From NCBI GenBank assembly GCA_001414485.1, contig LLEY01000049.1, forward strand, positions 62,001-126,000: 64,000 bases of DNA, in the 5' to 3' direction. Position numbers and translations under genes: made by a program. The notes under the pieces are model-generated. The model did not search any database. It saw only the letters and a list, made by a program, of their open reading frames with translations, and was not told where the DNA came from. This DNA is from Calycina herbarum (lineage: Eukaryota > Ascomycota > Leotiomycetes > Helotiales > Pezizellaceae). Positions 10,994-21,999 of this stretch are shown piece after piece. The stretch's first letter is position 1; the number at the start of each line of letters is the position of its first letter.

Positions 10994-11890
10994 GCGTGTT
11001 GTTTTTGGCGGCTTTCGAGGAAGTGATAGGGTAACGGTTTCTGAGAAAGATGTGAAAAGTACAGCGAGCGAGTTTCAAGATTTTTAGGAAGGAACATAAA
11101 AATTACGAGTCTGAATTAAATAAAACCATATTGCATCACAGTAATTAGTTAGTCTCTGATGTTAGCGTGGAACTGTAATTCATTACCAGGTCGTTGCTAA
11201 AATAGCACCGCACCGCGTCCCACTACCGGCTTTCGTTAGAATCAGACTTCGGCACGGTTTGATATCAATATCAAAATGTTCATTAGACAAAGTTCATTAA
11301 TCGGAAAGAGTGATGTTGAAATTGGCATGTCTTTTGGGGGGAGTACAATCGTCTAATTGCATTGTAATATATACTTTGTTTCATGAATCAAGGTAGCACG
11401 GGAATTACCTAGTGGGGGGCGGGTCGTTCATATAGGTCACGTTTTGCTGTTATAAGCTTAATTGCAATTGGCTAGTTAATTTAGAACCAATTAGACACCG
11501 ACTTAGACGAAAAAAGCTTCAAAATATGAACAAATACTCACCCCATGAGAATACCGACACCTTCCAATAGACTTTGAAAGTTTCGGAATAAACTAAAATC
11601 TGATGGAACCTGAAGAATTCGAGGCTTATCTGATGAAAAATAAACAAATAGTATAGATTTTTTAGTTCCCCACACGCCATGATCATGTGACCCTCCCCCC
11701 TCTCGAGGCTTTCCCCATGCAACTTTTTCCACATCAAAGTGACCCAAACAGCGAACATCTTTGAATTCATGCTCTAGTTCTGTAGCTAGGTGCTATTCCG
11801 CGAGAAGTTAGAAAAGCTAACGACAAACGCAAGCCCCTCGCTACTTACCGATGGAGGGCAATGAATAGAGTAGCCCACCAGGTATTCCTC
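10994..11890. other. Intergenic, no gene seen
   Basis: AT-rich, with only short ORFs and no recognisable domain. Upstream of the F-box-type gene and downstream of the small Ser-rich gene at 11891-12205. Confidence 0.4.
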
Positions 11891-12205
11891 TTATGTATCA
11901 TCGAGAACGAATTTCTTCATTCTAGCAGAACGAGAAGACAGATCGGCCCAAGATCCCACAGCTACGAGAGCTTGTTCTTGATAAATTCTCGATTCTGGGG
12001 AAGTGTTGGCACTTTCCATAGTGGATGAGCAGATCGACGAGTTGGCGGAAGAAGAGCTTTTGTTCGATGAAGAAGTTTGTGAAATTTGCGACAGTGTGCT
12101 TCTATAGTGACAAAATTAACTCTTATTTCTTTTAGGGGGGGATTGAATTCTCTCTAAGGCTTACTTTCGAGTTGACTTGACCGATTTCAAGTTGTTTGGG
12201 GCCAT
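11891..12205 (-). CDS. Small Ser/Thr-rich GSW-motif protein, family member A
   Basis: Unknown function. Two exons, 12165-12205 and 11891-12101, sum to 252 nt (83 aa). Exon 1 encodes MAPNNLKSVKSTRK, short and basic; the intron (62 bp, GTAAGC donor, AGTTAAT branch-like, ATAG acceptor) is phase 2. Exon 2 starts with a Ser/Thr/Asn-rich stretch and ends with EQALVAVGSWADLSSRSAR followed by a basic tail. The same plan (exon 1 type, intron phase, Ser-rich middle, Gly-Ser-Trp box) recurs at 15648, 17850 and 61439. No signal peptide or membrane segment. Shared structure across four loci is the main evidence that it is a real gene. Confidence 0.7.
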
Positions 12206-14689
12206 ATTTACTGTATTTCAAGATAAATTAGGAAAGTCGAGGAGTGAACTAATTTGCTCTCTGATCGTGAAGAGAAGCAGCTTCGATAATTGATCAAACA
12301 GGTGGGCGACATGAAAGTACCTGAACGTTATGTGTGGAGCGTGCGATGCAAGTATGCCCTCCTCCTTGTAGCCTTTTCCGCCCACCATCCAATAAGAAAA
12401 AAAGCTCTCATGCGCTTCGCCCCTCATAGGCTGCAAGCCTTAGAATTAGCAAATTCCTTTATTCTTATTGGATCCTGGCTCGCAATTTCGTGTCTTTTCT
12501 CTCAACCCCCTTGGTATTGTGCCGTCCCGCATGCATGAGGGCGTTTTCGAGGCCGACGCACAACAACTATCCTTGTCACTTTGATCAATTCAGCGTGGAT
12601 CCGGGAACTGCAGCCCGGGAATGTTGAAGTGGTTGCCTATTAGATCTTCTCGTATTTTGTGCATCATGCAGATCATTTTCTGCCAACGAAACGTCGAGCT
12701 GCATTTAAGACCCAAATGCCTGGTGTTTTGGTTGTAGAAAGCGAAAGTCAATTTATCATCCTGTCTCAGTACTCGCATGCCTTCTAGATGCAGACTACTC
12801 ATGGTAAGTTCGATTTCTTCAATCGACTGTCTAGGGGGAACCAGATAAGACACAATCACGTTACTTTTAGATTATCAAAGAGGCGAACTCATCTACCTTA
12901 TTATACTTTCCATGGGGTCTTGTTTTCTTGTGTTCTGCACTGTATTTGTGCTGGTTGACCTTCGGAGATCTTGTAGCAAGCCTTCCCTAACTCTGATGCC
13001 TATGTCAAAACAAATTTTCGCGAAAACCTTTATTGGTTGTTATCCTCAATAATGTACGAAAGACCAACGAGAAAATTTGAAATGAGAAATGAAAACATTA
13101 AACATTTTCTATTTTGGGAAGAGGGCAGTAATTGTCCGATAAGCCACGTGCAGAATGGTCGTGAGGCAGAGTGTGCAGCCTGGTTTTGGGACTCTGAGCT
13201 AGAAATCGTTAAAATATGGGAATCACGAAAACGCAGCGTTCTAGCTTGCGTGACGAAATTTTCAAGGGTCGTAGCCATTATTCGCATTGTCAAGACTCCA
13301 GCTTGGGATAGAAGCACCTATTTCTCAATAGCTGAATTTTCGATGTCAACTGGGGAGCTCCACTGGGTACGACAATTTTGCTCAAAGAAATAATATTGAC
13401 CTTTTGCCACAACGAAAATTGTGAAGTGATGTTTCCAACGCCAACGAATATCAAAACCAGTACCAACAACTGGGTGAGCTCAACTCCAATCCCTTGGTAA
13501 GAGAAGAAGGTATTGGTTACTCATTCAAGGGCCGGCTTGAAATGAAAAGTTTCATGGAAGGTCAATTTGGCCTGGATCGTCATTAAAAGTACCATGTCTT
13601 GGTTTTCGTCATCTACAGAAAAGCAAAATCAGGTAAGTGAAATTGTGAAACTTGACAAACTCTCAAATGACTGAAAAGTTCAGTGCGGGTCCTAGATGGT
13701 TTAGATTCTTCAAATGCTTCATTCCAACGTATACGAAAAACCGGCTCAATCAACTCTGAGTATTCCTGGCAGACTTGGTATATAATGTGCGGAGAAACCC
13801 GCTTGGTGAGTTTTTCATAGAGCTTCCAAAATTCCTGAAGAAAAATCTCTCGGTACCAAACTTAAATCCCCCACAATCTTCCCAAGTCAACTTGCAATCC
13901 GATTGCTCCAATGCTAACCTCATTAAACTTGGCCTTCCCCGCTTCCCGCCTTCTCCTCGTTCCAATATATTCCATCCCCCAAATGTAACAGGTTGTTGAA
14001 AGTTTTCACTCAAATTTTCCTGTATGCGCCTGTTTGATAAAGGCATGTCGAAGTTTTGAAACTTAGAAAGCGTGAGGTACGAAGAATCTTCTGCCATTTC
14101 TCTACATTACTCCTTTCCATCGGTACCCGGAGTTCACAATGTGGCTTTTACTGGTTACACCAATTGCCTAAGCCTCGAGAGAAAAAGAGAAGAACATTTG
14201 TATTTTATCTGTGCTGCTGTCCCCTATTTTCGGGAGCGGTTTCATCATAGTTTTTCAACAGCTGAAAAGAGGAGTATGACTTTGAATGGGAGAAAATAAC
14301 AGACGTCGGCAAAGCTTTTACCAGACTCACTCGTCGTTGCTCACTTCACCATTGATGCGGTATATATCATAATACCAAGACAGATAGATATAAAACACAC
14401 GATATTTATTGTGATATCAAAATATTTCCTCGTAGCATATCCAATCAAGCTAGCTACGCTTGAACCTCGACTTACTCCCAAATGATACAGCCTAGTTCTG
14501 AAGTAGTTTCATAAAATATTAATCGGTTACCGAAATTGGGAATTATGGTGGAAATTCATCTCGCTTAGACTTTGGATATCACGTAAAGAAGGAGTAAGTT
14601 CTCGTCAGGGCCTCTAATCCGGCGAAGTTGGTATGAATAGAGCGTGAAAATTAAGAAGAGCAGTGTGCCTTGCGGCGCAGGTACCTTGT

Positions 14690-14788
14690 ACCAATCTACC
14701 CATGCACCATGTATGTCCATGCTATTGAGTCCCTGCAAGTCGGCACAGATGAAGTTGCTACCTAGTCGCAAGGAGGAAGTATGTTGGA
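14690..14788 (+). repeat. Direct repeat, copy 1 (about 99 bp, period 150 bp)
   Basis: Begins ACCAATCTACCCATGCAC and ends ACCTAGTCGCAAGGAGGAAG plus TATGTTGG. It matches the segment exactly 150 bp downstream with scattered substitutions and short indels; both copies are preceded by GGCGCAG. Confidence 0.75.
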
Positions 14789-14839
14789 AATTGGTAGTTG
14801 TTAAGGAGAAAGGGTGGCAGCAAGTCTTGAGGCGCAGCC

Positions 14840-14938
14840 ACCAATCCATCCCTGCACATGCACCTCCATGCTGTTGGGTCCTTGCAAATCGGCACATGGA
14901 AAGAATCGGTACCTAGTCGTACGGAGGAAGTATGTCGG
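14840..14938 (+). repeat. Direct repeat, copy 2 (about 99 bp, period 150 bp)
   Basis: Begins ACCAATCCATCCCTGCACAT and ends ACCTAGTCGTACGGAGGAAG plus TATGTCGG. Partner of 14690-14788. Confidence 0.75.
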
Positions 14939-15647
14939 TCAAATTGCCGTTGGATGCAGGAAGTAAGACACGGGAAGAATGGAGTAGGAAAGCGGTTGCG
15001 GGCGGCCAATCGCTAACACACCAGATTGGAATCAAGGCTGAGAGTGATTATCCTTTGCGTTTTCCACCATATGAGCCCTAACAGTAAATCTGGGACTTAG
15101 ACAGCGGGGTGCGCATCTCCGGCACAGCACCGGGACTACGAGGTGAGACTATACAGGAAAACTCAGCATTTATGAAAGCTTTACTCAATAACGCTCATTG
15201 AGGTTCTCTAAATGGTGTGAGGTCGTGACATTCGATGGGACTTGGAGCCACCAATTACTCTGAAGAATTTGGTGGAATTTCCAGTTGACTTTCTTGCAAC
15301 TCTGGCTTGGGCTTAAGAAGCTGACATACTAGGACCACCATAGGCTGGGTTTTGCACAGTGAGGTAGACATTAGAAAATAGGTGTGGCACCATCCGTTCT
15401 CGACAAGTAGACTATTGCAGCATTATACCCGCATTAGCGCGCAATGTACGATGCAGTGGTACACCACACACCAAACATGCGATTTGTGGTCAGTGTAGTT
15501 TTATTTGTTTAGAGTTGACATCGGGCTTTTCAAAGATAACAATTCTTACCCACATAAAAGCAATGCCATTCCCTCCTTTCGTTCGCTCTAACCTACCGAT
15601 ATTCAAGAAATAAAACCTGGATTTTACTACCAAGGATACCAAAAGAT

Positions 15648-16010
15648 ATGGCTTCACGCACTTCCAAGGCGACTAAGAAGCCACAAGGGTATTTATCGAT
15701 AGACTTCTACCCATCAGCATATGATTGAAAGGCCATCTCGTTACGCATAGTAAAGCATAGCTAACGTATGTTCAACTACTACAGAACAAACTCGTCCTCC
15801 GAATCTTTAACTTCATATACCTCCCAATACACAAACGATTCTTCTTTCTCCTCTGCTACGGCCTCATCTGCCTCTGCTGCCTCATCCAACAATCAAACCA
15901 CGAGGTCGAACACAAAAGAAGCCCAAGACGAAACACTTGTAGGAGCAGGGTCATGGTCAGACAATTACAAAGACTCGACTCGTGAGGAGGAATTCATAGA
16001 GCGAGAATAG
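15648..16010 (+). CDS. Small Ser/Thr-rich GSW-motif protein, family member B
   Basis: Unknown function. Exons 15648-15688 and 15785-16010 sum to 267 nt (88 aa). Exon 1 encodes a basic leader, MASRTSKATKKPQ; the phase-2 intron (96 bp) has donor GTATTT, branch AGCTAAC and acceptor TACTACAG. Exon 2 is Ser/Thr/Asn-rich (SSATASSASAASS) and ends with ETLVGAGSWSDNYKDSTREE and an acidic tail. An internal ATG at 15768 in the same frame falls within the intron of this model; the spliced form is preferred because the paralogue at 17850 has the same leader, branch site and acceptor. About 2.2 kb upstream of that paralogue in direct orientation. Confidence 0.75.
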
Positions 16011-17849
16011 TGACGCGGCAAGTATATTACTTCTCATTCTGTAAGCAGACATGCCTTCCTCAAACCTTACTAGATTTTGACCGCTACTGAGTCAATATCA
16101 CCCAATCAGCACGAGTCAATATCAAGACTCTTGATTTCGGTAATTGTTTTGACTCCGAAATCCCAACAGCGAAGAATGAATGATGAGAAGGCTTTGGTTA
16201 CCCCATGAGGATATAACTTTCGGTGGATTATTTGACGTCCGACGTCAATACAAGAAATGGAGATAGGCTTTGGGTGGGTTTCATAGGGCATGTGTAAGGG
16301 AAAATTATGACTTTTTTCTGCATCCCAACATCCTTCAGCGAAACCTGCAGTGCCTGCTTGCTTCGTGCAAAATCGTGCCATGTGCCAGCATGTATTTTGA
16401 GATCATTTATAATTTTGTTCTCGCTAGCCAACTTCTCCTATCGCTATAACACCAATTCCATTACTGAGTATAAAAACAAGAACAGATGTAGTGATTTCCG
16501 TAACAGCGTAGCCACTACCCAATAGGTGCAGCGGACGCAGCAAAGGCAGCACTTCCAATTCATACTGCCCGCCTCACTTTAGAAGGGCAACAAGAATCAT
16601 TTGAGCTGCAGTATGACCACGGCTCCCAAGGATTCCAATTGGAGGTGTGCAGTGAAAGCAAAGGGGAGCAGCGCCATACCCCGAGGCTGAACGTAGTACA
16701 GACTGCGGAGACAATGTGAGATTTGGGGAATTAATGCTAAACACCTAACATCATCTGGGCGGAAATGAACCATCGCAAACTTGGTGCAGCGTGATTCTTT
16801 CATAATTTGGCGAGAACTCCAGTCAGATTGTGATATAATTGCTCAAATGCGCCGACGATGGGAATGATGCAACTATTCAAGCCGCAGGATTCGGTCGGAT
16901 TAGCTCCTGCCCTTTTTGGTGTTACAAAATTTAGCCGCTGATGGCCAGGTCGATTTTGGGAAGACAAACTAGTTGCGAATCCCCGTAATCGACCTCGCCA
17001 TCAACCCGCATGGCCGGCCGTGTGAGAAGAATGTTGCATGAATCTTCAGCGCCGCGGAATAACGTGCATCCACACGTGATATAGTCTTGTGACAGACCAC
17101 CAACCGTTTTCCTCTCCAGCCTTTGTTCTTAGGGTAGATCAACAGCAGTTCTTTTAAGAGATAGAAAACCATATTTACCTGCGAATATGGATAGCGAATA
17201 ATCATTTAATTACTCATTAATTCGCCTAGTTTCCAGTCACATTTCTTAATATACGCTCGTCTTTTATACGGTCAACCCAGGCGGAATGGAGACTTTTAGG
17301 GTGTAAGCCCCTTGAATTCTAGTTGATATGTGTGGATGTGGTATCTCAACTCGCAAGGGTTTTGATAGGGCGGTCCTTGGATGAGGAACGACCAATTACT
17401 GATTCCCTGAGGTTATACCTTATTCTCAGGTGCGCGAGACCGTTCGGGTTATCGGCTGCGACATCGGCAGTAGCAGCAACAGACCGCTTCTGGCTGCCCT
17501 ATTTTTGTTTCCCTGGATGCAAGTGATCATTGGGTACGATGACCTTCCCGTCCCATACTCCCACCATCTCGTTCTTTTTTTGCCTCAGAGGCGTGGATAA
17601 AACCTCGTGTGGCTAGTCGCACACCTGAATATACGATGAGATTGGTGGATTAAGTAGCACCAGGGTACATTGGAAGTTGGATCAATTCTTGGGGTGCGCC
17701 AATAAATGTCATAAGCAGCAGAGTACCAGCAATACCAGCCTGGCTTTCTGTACTGACATTCTCCTCAGTATAAGGAAAGGGGAAACCCCCCTTCTCTCTA
17801 AATTACTTCGATCCCAAAAACTAATATTGAACTTTCCAAAAATTCAAAT
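16011..17849. other. Intergenic between two paralogous small genes
   Basis: No gene supported. A stretch at about 16311-16344 resembles the stretch at 18405-18438 downstream of the next paralogue (reverse-strand reading contains SLK..GMQK in one and SLKGAKMQK in the other). This could be a decayed convergent gene duplicated along with the small gene. Confidence 0.35.
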
Positions 17850-18215
17850 ATGGCTTCAAAAACAACCAAAAAGTCCCCAAGGTATGTACTAATACACTCC
17901 AACTTCTTCAATCCTTATTTAGATCACTCTTTTTAGAAAACACAGCTAACAGGTATGAAACGTTATCACAGAACGAACTCCTCTTGCGAATCTTGTTCTT
18001 CGACCACCTCCTATAAGACAAACAGTACTTCGACTTCCTCTGTCACAGCATCATCCGCCTCCTCCGCCTCTTCTTCCGTCTACACCACAACAATTTCGAA
18101 CACAACTTCAAACACAAAGGCATTGCAAGATGAAGAACTCGCAGGTGTGGGATCATGGACAGATAACTACGACGGATCTATTCGCAAAGAGAGATCCATA
18201 CTAGAAGCAAGGTAG
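17850..18215 (+). CDS. Small Ser/Thr-rich GSW-motif protein, family member C
   Basis: Unknown function. Exons 17850-17881 and 17972-18215 sum to 276 nt (91 aa). Exon 1 encodes MASKTTKKSP plus a split codon; the 90-bp intron has donor GTATGT, branch AGCTAAC and acceptor TATCACAG, phase 2. Exon 2 continues TNSSCESCSSTTSYKTNS and a Ser/Thr run, then DEELAGVGSWTDNYDGSIRK and a charged end. It is the closest relative of the gene at 15648: leader, intron site and C-terminal motif align with length changes in multiples of three, indicating selection on this frame rather than on alternative frames. Confidence 0.77.
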
Positions 18216-19709
18216 AATATGTTACCTATCTGTGTCAAACATACCTCCTATGATCTTGTAAGTTTTCAATGGTGACTGGAAACAATTCTAGCTGGTGATG
18301 AAACTTCCACTGATCTCGCTTCTTCCAGACCAATTTAATATCGATGATTTTGGACATGGTTGACGAATGGCTTTTGACGCGGTTCTGATGGATGAACTTC
18401 ATGCCTTCTTTTTGCATCTTAGCACCCTTCAGTGATGCCAGCAGCACAGTGTTTGGCAATAATGTATGTATAATTGTTGGTCAAGGTCTGGATTGTTTAG
18501 CACCTACCTGTGATTTTTGATTTCATACCTAATTTGTTATCATCTGGTTCGACTAGCTAGTCTAAATTCAATGCGAGATGTTCCACAAAGTATAAGAAAA
18601 GTAAATTGTCCGGGGCGGGCTCCAAACTCTCGTGAAGCTCAAGCTGGATGAGTGTTACTCATTTTGGACTGGGGATGTTGAAGTGTACTTGGGTTTTCTT
18701 GTCCGCAGAATTGGGCGTCAACGTACTCATGATGATTCGTGGAGCGAGTGATGATCTGAACGAGCCAAAGAAAGAATGTTGAATGATGGAAGAAAAGAGG
18801 GCTCTATTTTCGAGTTTTTAGCGCTTCTCATTGGTCTTCCCCGATAAAGAAAAAAGAGCATACTCACGTCAACGGGCCGCCAATGGGTCGCCAATGGGTC
18901 GCTGACAACGAAAACCCAACCATCTTCTGCGCTCCTGAGGCTCTGTGATACTGAACAATGCGAGACCAAGGTGTCTCTAGCTTATCAAGGCTGCTTTAGC
19001 GAGTCCAATCACGATATCCGGGAAAGCCGAGAGCTGAGCCACATAGCTCTGACGCGAGTTCAGGCAAAATCATATTTGATTTAGTTCGCCAATAAGAAGA
19101 GGCAGGTTACAAACGAATCGAGTTATGGATAGGGAACCAAAAGCACCGGGAACATTTACAGCAGACTTGAAATGCGGTAAGCCCGGCACAAGAGAGAAAG
19201 CAGGCTTTTTAGCCCAATTTCTCCTCTTTTGGGCTACACATTAAATTCTCTCCTCGTATAGACAAGTCCAAATTTGCTTTTCTCAAAAAACGGGTTCAAG
19301 GCGGGATATAAATGCGCCTTCGTAGATCGAAATAAGCTTACTTTGGGCTGGCATTGTAACCAAAACGTGGGTAAATGATTCCACTAAGATTTCTGACCTT
19401 ACTATCACCCAAATGGTGACATCTTCCCCAGCCATTTTCCTGACCAATCTCCGTGCAAAGCTGATTTCAATTATTGTTGCTGGCTCTTCGCTGCAAAACG
19501 ATGCTTACAACCATATGCATTGTACACGAGTGATTTAATCCAGGACGAGGATCTATGCACCGAAGAGAAGACATTTAACCGGAAGAATGCGATGACCAGA
19601 AATCTCGGACTGATGCATCCTGAGAACGAGTCATTTCGGAATCGATTATTTGGGCATCAGTTCACCGTAGCCGAGTGTGTGCAGCTATAATTATTTAGCG
19701 GGGTGCATA
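18216..19709. other. Intergenic, left flank of the transposon nest
   Basis: No gene supported. A reverse-strand ORF at 18235-18459 has no recognised domain but shares a short stretch with the region downstream of the paralogue at 15648. A small tandem copy of GCCAATGGGTC occurs near 18878-18900. The TA target duplication of the pogo-type element lies at 19710-19711. Confidence 0.35.
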
Positions 19710-19711
19710 TA

Positions 19712-19770
19712 ACGTGGTTTATCAGTGCGCCGCGCATATCAGCATGCCGCGTACTTTCCCACTTTCCTAC
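19712..19770 (+). repeat. Left terminal inverted repeat of the pogo-type element (about 59 bp)
   Basis: Matches the reverse complement of the reconstructed right end (21513-21559 plus 34608-34620); most mismatches are C/T or G/A. This left copy keeps more G+C than the right copy. Confidence 0.85.
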
Positions 19771-19824
19771 TACTTCAAAGTATAATTAGTTAACTATAAT
19801 ATATAAATTTAATTAAAACTACTT

Positions 19825-21475
19825 TTAATCTAATAAACTAGACATATCTACATCTACTTGACAAGTTTGTATATTATGACTAACTTTTCTATAAGTGCTA
19901 CAGCGCCTACTAGTTAATTTCCCCTCCCTCTAACTACTACCCTTAACACGTATATCGCGTTAAACCTGCTTATCTACGTCCTTCTGCGCTAAAATATCCT
20001 ATGCATCCTCTATAGTAAGTACACTGCCTTAACAAATACGAGTCTTCCTAGCTCTGCGACGCTTACTAAGAGCTTTATTTGCTACTCGAAGTGTACGTAC
20101 CTCAGCGGTTAAAAGGGTTACTTCATAAGCTAATTGCTCTATACCTTTCGCTAACGTAACAACTGTCTAGAAAATAGGTGTTAGCGAGCTTCCTTAGTGA
20201 CTAGTAATCCGGTCCTTAATAAGAGTTGTTTATAAAAGAGCTTTAGTAGGGTTATAAGTAGTCTAAGAGATCTAAGAGTTAGCATCGGTAGAGAGGGGCC
20301 TAGTAGAGGTCGGTGTCTATAACTTTATATTAAGCTTTGAAATCATAGCCTGTAGATTAAAAGGTACTAAGCTAGCCCTGCGGAATCTAGCTTAAGCGTT
20401 TTAGGCTATTATTGATTTTATATACGCTGCTTTAAAGGCGAGAAAGAACTCGACCTTTATAATATAGTTGATATAAGCTTTAATAAAAGTCTTAATTTAT
20501 TAACTATATGCTTGTTTTAAGGTACTAAAACACCTAACATCGAGTAGCTAGGTTAAATAAGAAGAGTAAGGAGGTAGTCTAAGAGTAATAATATTATATA
20601 TCTTATAGTACTCTTGGAATTCAGCCGATTTATAACTCTTATACCTATTAAGGATAAGTATTCGATATAGACCCTTTACTTAAGTAGAAGTATACTTATT
20701 AAAGTGCTTAAGCTATTCTAGACCTATCTTATTATTTGTCTAGCCGTTACTTATTAGTTTAATAACCTAGTTATATAGAAGGCCGCTCTTAGTATACTAA
20801 TTCGTAAGATAATTCTTCACTTAAACTACTAAAAATAGAGGAATACTTCTACCTTCGCTATTAATATAAGCAATTATAGTAGCTTATTCTCGATTACCTA
20901 GCTGAACTGTCTTACCTCTGCTACGTCGATCTACACGTGTAATAACTATAGAAGGAGTAATTATACCTATTATAAAGCCGGTCTCGTTGAAATTCTAAAA
21001 ATCGTAGTCTAGAATACTATATTTTACTCTTATATTCTCTACTAGTCGAAACTATACGCTAATAAGCTTAGGATCTTCGTATAAGGCTCTTTAAAAGTCG
21101 TAAACGCGATTAAAACGCGTCTTTAAAGCTAGTTATCGTTATATAAATCGATGCGCTTAGAGCTTTCTAACACGTCTCCTCTCTCTACGATTTAAGAATA
21201 TAATTCGCTATATCTTCTATACTAGCAAGCTAGGGCACAAACCCTCTAGTATCTAAATCAAGTATATATCGAATAATAACATCCTCTTCTAACTTAGTTA
21301 ATTTAAGTAATTTAGGCCGGTATTCGCTATAAGGAGATATACTGTTTATTTGATTACGGAGTATACTTTCGGTAATATTATAGAGTTTAGTAGCGCGTCT
21401 ACGACTTATTTTTTTTATAGATCGAATAGCTTCTATTACTATATTAATTCGTACTTCTTAATCTTGAATTAGCAT
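19825..21475 (-). pseudogene. Pogo-type DDE transposase, inactivated
   Basis: The minus-strand reading from the ATG at 21475 gives EAIRSIKKISRRRATKLYN (HTH, psq-like), then KLEEDVIIRYILDLDTRGF, a CENP-B/HTH region, a DDE-like core (FRISTRPAL corresponds to the family F-N-E-T-G-F segment; SRGKTVQLGN-like segments follow), and a C terminus with ALSKRRRARKTRICQGSVLT and a Cys-containing knuckle remnant. Dozens of in-frame stops, mostly where Trp or Gln codons are expected, are the signature of C-to-T and G-to-A mutation (RIP). The total length, about 550 codons, fits the family; the exact frame is not preserved throughout. Not functional. Confidence 0.88.
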
Positions 21476-21559
21476 TGTTATTATAGAGAAAACGCGTGTT
21501 AAAGTAATAAGGTAGGAAAATAAGAAAAAGTACGCGGTATACTGATATACGCGGCGCAC

Positions 21560-21993
21560 TGTTACGAATCACGTATAAGTATGTAATAAGTGAAGACCAG
21601 GCGGCGCTCTGACAGGTTAAGCACTATCGGAAACTCTTATAGAAGAAGGATTCTTAGACTAGCTAAGCGATCCGTAGATGTCTTTGGGTAAGAAACATCA
21701 CGTGACCTAGTCGCCTAAGTCGCTTAAGTCGCCTATCGACTAAAGCGATCAGGGCGAGCGACTAGAGCGATTAGAACAGGGATTATAGTTCTATATAAAG
21801 ACTAGCACGTCTACTATTAGATAGGAGCTTCGTACTTAACTTTAGTTATTAATCTTATTATCTTATTTAATATCTTTAATATAAGTAACGAGTTTACTTC
21901 TAAGTAAATAACCTAGCGTATCTATACTTCTTACCTATATACTAACCTTTAAGACTTAGTTATCTTTGTTTAGTTTATTTAAGTTTTATTATA
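21560..21993 (+). repeat. 5' LTR of the Gypsy element (434 bp)
   Basis: Aligned with 34187-34602 along its length. It carries an extra 18 bp near 21712 made of short GTCGCC/TAAGTCGC repeats; apart from this, differences are almost all C/T or G/A. Confidence 0.9.
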
Positions 21994-21999
21994 CTTTAA

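Larger units (their letters stand above)
12206..15647. other. Gene-poor interval
   Basis: No gene could be supported over 3.4 kb. ORFs at 12590-12859 (minus), 13037-13393 (plus) and 13750-14097 (minus) show no known motifs, no convincing splice structure and no similarity to one another that I can defend. The only structure noted is a pair of 99-bp direct repeats near 14.7-14.9 kb. Confidence 0.4.

Noticed and set aside
12290..12538. ORF containing a Leu-Ile-Gly-Ser-Trp stretch, considered as a fifth GSW-family member
   Set aside because: It lacks the short MAS-type first exon, Ser/Thr-rich middle and polar residues after the GSW, and overlaps no suitable splice sites.
13037..13393. 118-codon plus-strand ORF
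   Set aside because: No recognisable domain, no upstream promoter signals seen, no paralogue in the window; kept only as part of the gene-poor interval.
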